Origin: Pelagibacteraceae bacterium AG-325-J17
Lineage (GTDB): Bacteria; Pseudomonadota; Alphaproteobacteria; Pelagibacterales; Pelagibacteraceae
NCBI GenBank assembly: GCA_003282825.1
Contig: QBYM01000003.1
Span: 1-64,000 of the forward strand
Direction of reading: 5' to 3'
Length of the DNA stretch: 64,000 nucleotides
Of this stretch, positions 47,115-55,165 are shown one piece after another. Below the pieces are notes generated by a model. That model had not been told where the DNA came from, ran no database searches, and was given only the letters and a program-made list of their open reading frames with translations. Each line of letters starts with the position of its first letter. The first letter of the stretch is position 1. A program made the translations under genes and the position numbers.

Positions 47115-48406
47115 TGAATAAGTTGATTAATATTGCTGTGGTTGGTTTGGGTCAGGTCGGTATATATCTTTATAACGAACTTAACTCTAAAAAAAAGGAA
47201 ATTGAAATTAAAACAGGAAAAAAAATTGATGTAGTTGCTATTTCAGCAAAAAATAGAAATAAGAAAAGAAGATTTAAAATTAATAAGAAAATTTTTTACT
47301 CAAACCCATTAAAAATATTCAAATCAAAAAAAATTGATATATTGTTTGAGTCAATTGGACAATCAGATGGTATTTCTAAAAAAGTTGTAGAAACTGCTTT
47401 AAAGAATAAAATTAATGTTATAACTCCCAATAAAGCTTTAATAGCGAAACATGGAGATTACCTTTCTAAATTAGCAGAAAAAAATAAAGTAAATTTAGAG
47501 TTTGAAGCTTCTGTTGCTGGAGGAATACCTATTATAAGAACAATTAAAGAAAGTTTGGCAACAAATAAAATTATGAAAGTCTATGGAATATTGAATGGTA
47601 CTACTAATTATATTTTATCTGAAATGGAAAATAGCAATGAAACTTTTGATAAAGTATTAAAAAAAGCTCAAAAACTTGGTTATGCTGAACCAAGTAATCC
47701 AAAATTAGATTTAAATGGTTTTGATGCTTTTGCTAAAATTAGAATATTATCTGCTATTTCTTTCGGTACAAAAATTTCTAAACACAAATGTATAATGGAA
47801 GGAATTGAAAATATTAAATTAGAGGATATTAAGATAGCTAATCAATTAGGTCTCAGAGTTAAATTACTCGGCATTTCTGAAATTATTAATGGTCATTTAT
47901 TTGAGACAGTACATCCAACTTTAGTAAGCAAAAACACATACATAGGAAATGTTAGTGGTGTTATGAATGCAGTTATTACAGAAGGTAAACCAGTAGGACA
48001 GAGTGTTCTGCAAGGTGAGGGTGCTGGACCTGGTCCTACATCGTCATCTTTGCTAGCAGATCTTTTATCTATTTTACAAGATAGTACAAAATATCCTTTT
48101 GGTATTTCGTCTATTAAAAGAAGATCTATTAAGCCGTTTAATAATGATAATTATACTAATTCTTTATATCTTAGATTTGAAGTCAAAGATAAACAAGGTG
48201 TTCTCTCTTTAATAACAAATAGATTAGCAAAATACAAAATTTCAGTGAAAAGAATTATTCAAACACCTGATAAGAAGAATAAGAAAGCAACTATTGTAAT
48301 TATTACCCATAAAACAACAGAAATTAACGCAAGAAGTTGTTTATCAATATTCAAAAAAAATAAGAATATTCTTAAATTTCCAACATTAATTAGACTATAT
48401 AATTAA
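47114..48406 (+). CDS. hom: Homoserine dehydrogenase
   Basis: Reduces aspartate semialdehyde to homoserine, the branch-point for threonine and methionine synthesis. The N-terminal NAD(P) site is VVGLGQVG at about 9-16. The catalytic part shows EASVAGGIPIIRTIKESLA near 134-152 and NGTTNYILSEM. The C-terminal 80 residues form an ACT regulatory domain. Length 430. The homoserine made here could feed the MetY step encoded at 58.9 kb after O-acetylation. Confidence 0.94.
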   Translation: MNKLINIAVVGLGQVGIYLYNELNSKKKEIEIKTGKKIDVVAISAKNRNKKRRFKINKKIFYSNPLKIFKSKKIDILFESIGQSDGISKKVVETALKNKINVITPNKALIAKHGDYLSKLAEKNKVNLEFEASVAGGIPIIRTIKESLATNKIMKVYGILNGTTNYILSEMENSNETFDKVLKKAQKLGYAEPSNPKLDLNGFDAFAKIRILSAISFGTKISKHKCIMEGIENIKLEDIKIANQLGLRVKLLGISEIINGHLFETVHPTLVSKNTYIGNVSGVMNAVITEGKPVGQSVLQGEGAGPGPTSSSLLADLLSILQDSTKYPFGISSIKRRSIKPFNNDNYTNSLYLRFEVKDKQGVLSLITNRLAKYKISVKRIIQTPDKKNKKATIVIITHKTTEINARSCLSIFKKNKNILKFPTLIRLYN

Positions 48407-49305
48407 TGGATATTTATATTAAACTTTTTGAGGTTTTATTTCCAGTTTTTTTTATTGTAGGCATAGGTTATTTTTTAGGCAAAAATGATCCAAAAATTAA
48501 CACAAATTTTATAACAAAATTTACCTCAAATATCGGTTTTCCTGGATTAGTTTTTTATTCATTAACAGGTACAGGACTAACATTTAATGAATTTCAGAAT
48601 TTTTTTATTTATGGAATTATAATGATTTTTGCTTTTTCATTAGTCGGAATAATATTTCTTTTTTTTTTAAAAAAAGATTTAGTTAGGAATCTTCCACCAT
48701 TTATCTTACCAAATACTGGAAATATGGGGCTTCCAATTTGTTTATTTGCTTACGGAAATCATGGTTTTGGTTTAGCTTCATCAATAGGAGCTTGTGTTAT
48801 CTTAGGACACTTCACATTAAATATTTTCCTTGCACAAAAGAAATTTGATTTTTCTGTAATCTTAAAAAGTATACCTTTTTATGCAGTTTTATTTTCTGCA
48901 TTCTGGCTTTATTTTAAATTTGAAACTCCTAATTTTATTCTTAATACCACAATGTTATTAACCTATGCTACGATTTTTTTAGTGTTAATGTCTCTTGGGA
49001 TTGCCTTAACAAGATTAAAGATTTTTTCATTAAAAGAATCTATAATTGGTTCTATTGCAAGATTAATTTTTGGTCCAATTATCGGTCTCATAGTTATAAA
49101 GACTTTTGATCTATCAGGATATTTAGCTGGAATTATTTTAATTCAAAGTTCTATGCCTAGTGCAGTCTTAACATACTTAATAGGATCAATGTATTCTCCA
49201 AAGAAAATTGTTGATGAGATTGCAAGTATGATAGTTGTTACTACAATTTTATCTTTTATAACTATTCCTTTAGTTGTATTATTTGCTTTAAAATATTTAA
49301 TTTAA
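48406..49305 (+). CDS. AEC-family transporter (auxin efflux carrier-like)
   Basis: A 299-residue protein with about ten helices in two halves. The first helix region VLFPVFFIVGIGYFLG and the NTGNMGLPICLFAYG segment near 102-116 are hallmarks of the AEC family (malonate/malate and related organic-acid carriers). The final part has QSSMPSAVLTYLIG. The substrate is not evident. The ATG overlaps the hom stop by one base, so expression is coupled to homoserine synthesis. Confidence 0.87.
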   Translation: MDIYIKLFEVLFPVFFIVGIGYFLGKNDPKINTNFITKFTSNIGFPGLVFYSLTGTGLTFNEFQNFFIYGIIMIFAFSLVGIIFLFFLKKDLVRNLPPFILPNTGNMGLPICLFAYGNHGFGLASSIGACVILGHFTLNIFLAQKKFDFSVILKSIPFYAVLFSAFWLYFKFETPNFILNTTMLLTYATIFLVLMSLGIALTRLKIFSLKESIIGSIARLIFGPIIGLIVIKTFDLSGYLAGIILIQSSMPSAVLTYLIGSMYSPKKIVDEIASMIVVTTILSFITIPLVVLFALKYLI

Positions 49306-49321
49306 AATATCATTTTCATTT

Positions 49322-50173
49322 ATGAGGGCTATTTCTTTAAATCTCTTAGCATGGGTAATGCTTCCGATTATGGATGGATTTGCAAAATATTTAAGTTCAG
49401 ATCTTCCAGTATTACAAATTACATGGGCAAGATATTTTTTTACTGTGGCTTTCACTTTCCCAATTATGTTTTTCTTTTTTCGAAAAAATCTTGTGTGGAC
49501 TGATAAACCAAAACTGCAATTCGTTAGAGGTTTAATTCTTTTAACTGCTAATATTTGTTTCTTTTATGCAATTTCCGTTATTTCTTTAGCTAAAGCTTTA
49601 ACTCTAGCTTTTGTTGCTCCTTTAATTGTTACAGCTTTTTCTCCAGTTTTTTTAGGTGAAAAGGTAGGATTTAGAAGATGGTCTGCAGTAATTATAGGCT
49701 TTATAGGTTCTTTAGTAGTTATAAGACCAGGTTTTGTTGAAATTAATTTAGCAAGTATAGCTGCTCTTGGAACAGGTGTAATGTATGGTTTTTATTTAAT
49801 CATCACACGTAAACTAAGCACTTCAGACAATCCCTTATTAACTTTACTGTTAACTGGTGTAGTAGGGGCCATAATAATATCTTTCGTAATGCCTTTTGTG
49901 TGGGTTAAGCCTAACTTAAATCAGTGGTCTATGATGGCTGCCATAGGTATTTTTGCCTGTATAGGGCATTTATTCCTAATATTGTCTCTCAAATATGCTG
50001 ACGCTTCTAAATTAGCTCCATTTAGCTATTTTGAGATCATTACAAACATCATTATAGGTTATTATTTCTTTAGTGATTTCCCTGATAATTGGACTTTCAT
50101 AGGTTTATTTATTATTGTATTAAGTGGTATCTACATCTCAAGAAGAGAGAACTTAGTTAATAAAGTTAAATAA
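49322..50173 (+). CDS. DMT-superfamily (EamA) transporter
   Basis: A 283-residue, ten-helix drug/metabolite transporter with two EamA repeats. It begins LLAWVMLPIMDGFAKYLS and contains WARYFFTVAF and FVAPLIVTAFSPVFLGEKVG at about 95-115, a motif of the RhaT/S-adenosylmethionine-carrier-like subgroup. SAM transport is one possibility among several and is not proven. It is the last gene before a non-coding stretch of about 460 bases. Confidence 0.86.
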   Translation: MRAISLNLLAWVMLPIMDGFAKYLSSDLPVLQITWARYFFTVAFTFPIMFFFFRKNLVWTDKPKLQFVRGLILLTANICFFYAISVISLAKALTLAFVAPLIVTAFSPVFLGEKVGFRRWSAVIIGFIGSLVVIRPGFVEINLASIAALGTGVMYGFYLIITRKLSTSDNPLLTLLLTGVVGAIIISFVMPFVWVKPNLNQWSMMAAIGIFACIGHLFLILSLKYADASKLAPFSYFEIITNIIIGYYFFSDFPDNWTFIGLFIIVLSGIYISRRENLVNKVK

Positions 50174-50632
50174 TAGGTATTATTTATTTACTAATATCTA
50201 AAGTATTACATTAAGTAACAATTTTAAACTATTGTATTTATTGTATTTTTTTAATTATATAAATAATTTAATTATTATGATATTTTTAATTATTTAATAT
50301 TAAATTACCTTAATATGCAGTTTAATGGCTTAGATTTTTGCCAAATTATAAAAAACATCAATAATCCTTTAAAATAGAGGCTTTTTTCGATTGCAGTAAT
50401 GAAAATTACCTAAAAATAGGGCAGTCTAAAAGCATTGATATAGTTGAATAGTAGAGCGATGCACTAATTGAATATACCATTTAAACGCCCATACAGGGGT
50501 CTATTTTAATTATAAGCTCATATATGGTACAACTGAAGGGTGAATTGTGTTATTTAGGGACAAATCACGTAAAAAGGTTAAAAAACGTTGATTTTACTTA
50601 CTTTTTTTACTTAAAAAAGCCTTAAAATAGGG
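50174..50632. other. Non-coding stretch between the DMT transporter and ogt
   Basis: No credible gene is seen. The left half is plain A/T-rich DNA. The right half carries three copies of a short imperfect palindrome (CCT-x-AAAATAG-x-GGC type) and a small hairpin-forming patch (TACCAT and ATGGTA around CCC-ATACA-GGG, about 50475-50528). A 33-codon frame at 50524-50625 has no recognisable product. The length is exceptional for this compact genome. Confidence 0.7.
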
Positions 50633-50634
50633 CT
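50366..50634. repeat. Short imperfect-palindrome repeats (AAAATAG core)
   Basis: CCTTTAAAATAGAGGCT at 50366-50382, CCTAAAAATAGGGC at 50409-50422 and CCTTAAAATAGGGCT at 50620-50634 are near-identical direct repeats, each an imperfect inverted repeat of CC/GG ends around an A/T centre. A related core occurs inverted near 50497-50510 and again near 51121-51133. The last copy overlaps the ogt stop region. They could be protein-binding sites or decayed mobile-element ends. Confidence 0.45.
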
Positions 50635-50908
50635 AAATGGCTACTTTTTCAGATCTAAGTAATCTGAGCTTTTGCTTAATTCCACCTCTACCAGAATAGC
50701 CTCCAAGAGCTCCATCAGATCTAATCACTCTATGACAGGGTATTTTTGGGGCATATGGGTTTTTTGCACAAGCATTAGCCACAGCACGAGCCGATTTAGG
50801 GCTTTTTATGTTAATAGCCACCTGTTTATAAGTTTTTATCTTACCTTTTGGAATTGTTTTAAGATATTTCCAGACTTTTAATTGAAATTTAGTACCCTTA
50901 AGTATCAT
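50633..50908 (-). CDS. ogt: Methylated-DNA-[protein]-cysteine methyltransferase, minimal form
   Basis: Suicide repair protein that moves the alkyl group from O6-alkylguanine to its own cysteine. The 91-residue ORF corresponds to the C-terminal DNA-binding/active-site domain only: GTKFQLKVWKYLKTIPKG at about 5-22, then ARAVANACAKNP, and the reactive Cys in IPCHRVI near 57-63, followed by GGYSGRGGIKQKLRLL. The N-terminal domain of the E. coli type is missing. Cys rather than Trp shows it is not an alkyltransferase-like protein. An in-frame TAA just before the ATG fixes the start. A terminator-like hairpin ends six bases upstream. Confidence 0.88.
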   Translation of the reverse strand: MILKGTKFQLKVWKYLKTIPKGKIKTYKQVAINIKSPKSARAVANACAKNPYAPKIPCHRVIRSDGALGGYSGRGGIKQKLRLLRSEKVAI

Positions 50909-50913
50909 TTATC

Positions 50914-50958
50914 AAAAAAACCCCTGTTTCCTTGCACTTTTATGGGTGCAAAGAACAG
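50914..50958 (-). terminator. Intrinsic-terminator-like hairpin just upstream of ogt
   Basis: On the minus strand CTGTTCTTTGCAC (50958-50946) pairs with GTGCAAGGAAACAG (50937-50924) around an 8-base loop, a stem of about 13 bp with one bulge. It is followed by GGG and seven T residues (50920-50914). This is the strongest intrinsic-terminator shape in the window. Its T-run ends six bases before the ogt ATG, so it could terminate a small RNA or attenuate ogt. Confidence 0.75.
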
Positions 50959-51096
50959 TTGTTTTGACGCGTCGTTGATCAGCTACCGCCACGTCTCCCG
51001 CTCTACATGTTCAGCGATGCTTTGTAGAGCTTTCTGCCCCTTGGAATTGTACCTCTCGGTTTTTCTCCAATCGGCCAGTTAAGAGTTGCCCCTTAA
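50914..51096 (-). ncRNA. Candidate structured RNA or regulatory leader of ogt
   Basis: A block with about 50% G+C (hand count 85 of 170 bases for 50921-51090) in a genome near 30%, a usual sign of structured RNA in A/T-rich marine bacteria. On the minus strand, 5' to 3', it can form: a 7-bp stem with GCAA tetraloop (TTAAGGG-GCAA-CTCTTAA, 51096-51079); a possible short TTGGA/TCCAA stem; a perfect 8-bp stem GCTCTACA/TGTAGAGC (51030-51023 with 51007-51000); then the terminator hairpin. No SRP RNA, RNase P, tmRNA or 6S signature was recognised. Coding frames on both strands are short or interrupted. It is either a free-standing small RNA or a cis-regulatory leader. Confidence 0.55.
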
Positions 51097-51193
51097 TTCA
51101 TATTTAACTTAACAAAATATGGGAAAATAGGGTATCACTAAATAGTTGTTTTTTTTAATTTAATTATTTTCTGTGAATTACGGTGATAACTAT
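51097..51193. other. A/T-rich spacer
   Basis: Plain A/T-rich sequence between the structured block and the small membrane ORF. A TAAATATGAAT stretch on the minus strand just upstream of 51096 could serve as a -10 element for the candidate RNA, but no good -35 accompanies it. Confidence 0.4.
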
Positions 51194-51367
51194 TCATTTG
51201 GTTAATAATATCAAGTAACTCGCTAAAAATATTACTGCCATTATAGATAAAAATATTGTGTTAAAGCTTTTACCTGTATTTCGATACTGAATAAAACTCA
51301 ATATAATAAATCCTATTGAGCTTATTAAGAACCAAACTGCAGGAATTTCTCCATCTATTGAACCCAT
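51194..51367 (-). CDS. Small two-helix membrane protein (57 residues)
   Basis: An open frame from ATG at 51367 to TGA, encoding 57 residues. A polar start (MGSIDGEIPAV) leads into a hydrophobic helix at about 11-27, a charged turn QYRNTGKS, and a second helix at about 36-55 ending in LTK. The balanced helix-loop-helix shape and sensible start argue for a real gene. No family is recognised. It lies upstream of the candidate RNA and ogt on the same strand and diverges from the integrase. Confidence 0.5.
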   Translation of the reverse strand: MGSIDGEIPAVWFLISSIGFIILSFIQYRNTGKSFNTIFLSIMAVIFLASYLILLTK

Positions 51368-51445
51368 AATTTTTAATTTAAACTATTGACATTAAAAATC
51401 ACCTATTATATAACTTCCGATAATTAATGGTTATCGGAAATATAT

Positions 51446-52351
51446 ATGAATAATTTAATAACTGATGTTAAAAGCTTAGAATTAGAAACTTTAAAAAATT
51501 TAAAGAATTCAAAAGCTAATAATACTTTAAGAGCTTATCAATCTGATTTCAGAGACTTTTCAGCATTCTGTGTAAAAAATGGCTTTTCTTCATTACCAAC
51601 ACAGCCAAAAATAGTAGCGCTCTATATTACTCATCTCTCAAAATCATCAAAATTTAGTACATTAAAAAGGAGAATAGCATCAATAAGCGTCCTTCATAAA
51701 CTAAAGGGGCATTATCTAGATACCAAACATCCAATTATAATGGAAAATTTACATGGTATTAAAAGAACTTTAGGGACAAGACAAAAAGCAAAAAAACCTA
51801 TATTAATCAATGATTTAAAATTAATAATTAAAGCAATAGATGAAGAAAAAATTAGGGATAAAGCATTAATTTTAATTGGATTTTCAGGTGGATTTAGAAG
51901 ATCAGAGTTAGTTAATATTCATTATGATGATATTGAGTTTGTGACTGAAGGTGTGAAAATTTTAATTAAAAGATCTAAAACAGATCAATCAGGCGAAGGA
52001 AGTGTTAAGGCAATCCCCTACTTTGACAATCAAGAATTTTGTCCTGTTGTAGCTCTCAAGAATTATGTTGGCAAAAAATTTTCAAATACCAATGAGGGTA
52101 AGATTTTCAATATTTCAGATAAATCTGTGGCTCTTATTATTAAAAGATATGCAGAAAAAGCGGGTTTAGACCCTTCAAAATATGCTGGACATAGTCTAAG
52201 ATCAGGTTTTGCAACTACTGCTGCTGAGTTTGGTGCTGAAGAAAGAAATATCATGGCTATGACAGGTCATAAAACTACTCAAATGGTAAGAAGATATATT
52301 CAAGAAGCAAATTTATTTAAAAATAATGCCTTAAATAAGATAAAGATTTAA
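51446..52351 (+). CDS. Tyrosine recombinase / site-specific integrase
   Basis: A 301-residue DNA integrase. An N-terminal SAM-like core-binding domain (about 10-95) precedes the catalytic domain with all active residues: R151 (GGFRRSEL), K178 (SKTDQ), H249 and R252 (GHSLRSG), H275 (MTGHKT) and nucleophile Y284 (RRYIQEA). It is not XerC/XerD by gene context and is of the element-associated type. It sits next to unusual non-coding DNA and is followed by a methyltransferase, a glycosyltransferase and a GIY-YIG gene up to tRNA-Glu. It ends in a TTAA shared with the convergent neighbour. Confidence 0.92.
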   Translation: MNNLITDVKSLELETLKNLKNSKANNTLRAYQSDFRDFSAFCVKNGFSSLPTQPKIVALYITHLSKSSKFSTLKRRIASISVLHKLKGHYLDTKHPIIMENLHGIKRTLGTRQKAKKPILINDLKLIIKAIDEEKIRDKALILIGFSGGFRRSELVNIHYDDIEFVTEGVKILIKRSKTDQSGEGSVKAIPYFDNQEFCPVVALKNYVGKKFSNTNEGKIFNISDKSVALIIKRYAEKAGLDPSKYAGHSLRSGFATTAAEFGAEERNIMAMTGHKTTQMVRRYIQEANLFKNNALNKIKI

Positions 52352-53055
52352 TTGACTTTTTTAATAATTACTTGCTGCCAAATTTTTAAGGAAGAAATTT
52401 TAGATAAATTTTCTGAAATAAAATTATTAATAGTAACAGCAGGGTTATTTTTTAAATCTTTATAATACCACCAAAGATAATCATCTAAAATTAAATAACC
52501 ACCATTATTAAGAATTTTCCATGAATTATTAATATCTTTTTTTACTTGTTCTGATGAATGATCACCATCAACAAAAATTAGGTCGAATGATTTAAAATTA
52601 TTAGAAAAAAAATCATTGGAAGTATTTTTAATTTTTTTTAATCTATTAGCATCTTGATAAGATTTAGTATTTATATCAAAATTAGCCTCGATAATATCAA
52701 AATTTTGTTTTAAGTGCTCATCACTTCCTGACCATGTATCTACACAAGTAATCTTACTATTCTTAAACGTTTTCAAAAAAAATATAGCACTACGACCTTC
52801 ATATGATCCAATTTCCAATATATCAGATACACCATTTAGATTATTAAAATAATTATTTAGATAATAAAGATTATTACAAAACCATTTTTCTTTAAGATCA
52901 AAAGATTTAAAATCAAAGTAGATTTGATCTTCAATTTTTGATGATTTATTTTTTGATTTATAATTAGGTAAAAAACTTGTTATATAATTTAATAAAATAA
53001 AAAAAGGAGTGCGAATTAATAATAAACGGTACAAATTTTTAAAAAACTTAGTCAT
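52348..53055 (-). CDS. SAM-dependent methyltransferase (Methyltransf_24-like)
   Basis: A 235-residue class I methyltransferase. The SAM motif is DILEIGSYEGRSAIFFL at about 76-92 and is followed by ITCVDTWSGSDEH. DLIFVDGDHSSEQVKKDI near 149-166 and GGYLILDDYLWWYY near 183-196 match the Methyltransf_24 group, often found beside glycosyltransferases. A hydrophobic N-terminus (about 8-30) may anchor it to the membrane. The substrate is probably a surface glycan. It lies 3 bases after the large glycosyltransferase gene, so the two are likely coexpressed. Confidence 0.85.
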   Translation of the reverse strand: MTKFFKNLYRLLLIRTPFFILLNYITSFLPNYKSKNKSSKIEDQIYFDFKSFDLKEKWFCNNLYYLNNYFNNLNGVSDILEIGSYEGRSAIFFLKTFKNSKITCVDTWSGSDEHLKQNFDIIEANFDINTKSYQDANRLKKIKNTSNDFFSNNFKSFDLIFVDGDHSSEQVKKDINNSWKILNNGGYLILDDYLWWYYKDLKNNPAVTINNFISENLSKISSLKIWQQVIIKKVN

Positions 53056-53058
53056 TAA

Positions 53059-55164
53059 TCAAATTAATGAACACTTCTTACCAAGTGATTTATCAATTAT
53101 AAATTTTGAAATTTTTGTCTCATTAAAGAGTTTGAAATATTTTTCCTTACCTCTTTTTGCAATTTTGACTCTTTTTTTATCATTTTCTTTATAGAATTTA
53201 ATTTTGTTAGCTAGATCGTCAATATCGTTATAGGAAACAATTTCGTTTGAATTGAAAAAATTGTTCATTTCAACTTTTTTATCAATAAAAACCATTAAAC
53301 CGTTACCCATGAGTGAGGCAATTCTATTGCTAGAATAATGTTTCGTTGGATTTCCTCTACTTAAGTTCAAAGCCATTTTTGAGTTTAATAGTGATTTGTA
53401 AAAATCATTGCCCCAAACAGGTTCTTGTTTACCAAAACCATAAAAATCATATTTGATATCATTACTTTTCTTTATTAGTTTATTTAAGAAGTTTACTCTA
53501 TTATCTGTTTTTCCTTCTTTTAAAGTAGCACGATTAACACCATGGCTCATAGCATAAAAAACATCGTTATATGGGTTAAGTTTATAAACGTCAAAGCATT
53601 CAATATTTTTATCAACTGGAGTCATAAAAAAATGAATATGTTGGTTATTCTTTTTTGAAAAGTTTAAAACAGACGGATTTGTTGTAATAAATGAATGATC
53701 TACTAATGGTAAAAATTTTTTTAATTTATCTTTATTATCTAATTTATCAGCTATGTTGTTCATAAAAGGATCTTCATTCCATTGAGAAATAATTACGTTT
53801 TTATTAAGTTTTTTAAAATCATATAAAATATTTTCTGTAATATTGTCGGAGTGACCGAAGATAATAAGATCAGGGTTATAATTTTTAAATGTTTCAATCA
53901 GATAGGAATGAAATTTATCTTTGATATTTAATATATTAAGCCCCTTATTTTGTCTTACATAATCTCTATCACTAATTTCGATCACATCATGACCATTTCT
54001 AATAAAGCCATTTGTAAATTTTTTACCCAACGATAAATTATAAATTCTATGATTTAATTTTTGAGCAATATTATAAATATTTAAAATCCTTAATTTATTT
54101 CTGTTAACGTTGATATTTTTAAATGGGAATAAAGAATCTCTCATTAAATCAATTTTTTTAGAGTTGTCCTTTAACTGGTGTTTAACAAATTTTTTACTCT
54201 TAATTTGAAGGTTTTTTCTAAATTTAGTATTTTTTATTAATTTAATAACCTCGTTTTCAATATTATTTACATTCAATACATTAAGTTTAATTGCATAATC
54301 AGTTGTCTCTGCCAGACCTCCTGTATTTGATATGATCGTTGCACATCCTCTAGATGAGGCTTCTAGTGCAGTTCTACCAAAAGGTTCTTCCCATCTAGAT
54401 GGTATAACTGCTATTTCAGATTTACTTAAAAAATCTAAAACTTTACTATGAGTTATTTGTCCTAAGTTTAAATGCCTTTTGTGAGTTGGAAAATTTTGAA
54501 ATCTTTTTTCCTCCCCAATTGAATATGCTTTCCAGTCATTGTTTTTGTTTAGAATTTTAAACATTGATTTACAATATAAATCATAACCCTTTGACTCATT
54601 TAATTTTCCTACAAAAATGATATATTTTTTCTTTTTAACTTTTACTTTTACTGGATCAATACTGTGATAAATAACTTGTGTTTTGTTATCTGAAAGGATT
54701 GGTAAGTCTTTAAAAAATCTCTTTTTTACCCACTCAGAAATAAAAATTATCTTATCTACATTTTTCAAAAGGTACATTCGTTCTCCAATTGATTTGGCTC
54801 CTTTCATTGTTGTTGGATCATTATGAAAGTATAAAATAATTTTAGAATTTATCTTTTTAAAAAATTCTTTTACCATTATAGGTCTGTTGTGTAATTCTAT
54901 AATATCAAAATTTATAGTTTTGATTTTTTTTATAATTTTAGATGAATATTCTTTCGTAGTGCTATTTAATTTTGAATTAATATTACTTATATTAATATTT
55001 GTATAATTTTTAGTTAAAAAATTTTTATAATTTGTATTACCAAAAACAAAAGTGCTTTTTTTATATATTGAGTCTCTCATAAAATCACTAATCCACAAGG
55101 CCACTGCCCCTGCTCCTTGTTTAGTATAATTTTCTTTATAAGGTAGAATTGATGCTATCTTCAT
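53059..55164 (-). CDS. Two-domain glycosyltransferase
   Basis: A 701-residue protein that appears to be two glycosyltransferases in one chain. The N-terminal half (about 1-340) is a GT-B, GT4-type enzyme: GAGAVALWISDFMR near the start, IIFVGKLNESKGYDLYCKSM near 178 and the EEPFGRTALEASSRGCATIISNTGG donor-binding region split over about 255-285. The C-terminal half (about 355-700) resembles CgeB/Glyco_trans_1_2 proteins, with PDLIIFGHSD and KMALNLSRGNPTKHYSSNRI. Both halves probably build a surface polysaccharide. It begins one base after the GIY-YIG gene. Confidence 0.83.
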   Translation of the reverse strand: MKIASILPYKENYTKQGAGAVALWISDFMRDSIYKKSTFVFGNTNYKNFLTKNYTNINISNINSKLNSTTKEYSSKIIKKIKTINFDIIELHNRPIMVKEFFKKINSKIILYFHNDPTTMKGAKSIGERMYLLKNVDKIIFISEWVKKRFFKDLPILSDNKTQVIYHSIDPVKVKVKKKKYIIFVGKLNESKGYDLYCKSMFKILNKNNDWKAYSIGEEKRFQNFPTHKRHLNLGQITHSKVLDFLSKSEIAVIPSRWEEPFGRTALEASSRGCATIISNTGGLAETTDYAIKLNVLNVNNIENEVIKLIKNTKFRKNLQIKSKKFVKHQLKDNSKKIDLMRDSLFPFKNINVNRNKLRILNIYNIAQKLNHRIYNLSLGKKFTNGFIRNGHDVIEISDRDYVRQNKGLNILNIKDKFHSYLIETFKNYNPDLIIFGHSDNITENILYDFKKLNKNVIISQWNEDPFMNNIADKLDNKDKLKKFLPLVDHSFITTNPSVLNFSKKNNQHIHFFMTPVDKNIECFDVYKLNPYNDVFYAMSHGVNRATLKEGKTDNRVNFLNKLIKKSNDIKYDFYGFGKQEPVWGNDFYKSLLNSKMALNLSRGNPTKHYSSNRIASLMGNGLMVFIDKKVEMNNFFNSNEIVSYNDIDDLANKIKFYKENDKKRVKIAKRGKEKYFKLFNETKISKFIIDKSLGKKCSLI

Positions 55165-55165
55165 A

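Noticed and set aside
50524..50625. 33-codon frame starting MVQLKG in the non-coding stretch
   Set aside because: Too short, no ribosome site, no family and low-complexity ending.
50911..51079. Decayed minus-strand protein gene in the G+C-rich block
   Set aside because: One frame gives about 53 residues if a single TAG is read through, with plausible composition, but it has no start, no known family and an upstream TAA. It is kept only as an alternative explanation.
50882..51082. 66-residue plus-strand frame across the G+C-rich block
   Set aside because: Cysteine-rich composition unlike any neighbour, no recognisable domain, and the hairpins with a terminator on the other strand explain the block better.
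50914..51096. tmRNA, SRP RNA or RNase P RNA
   Set aside because: None of the diagnostic conserved cores (tag frame and TTCGAC, GGAAGGAAGCAG-type loop, GAGGAAAGTCC) was found.
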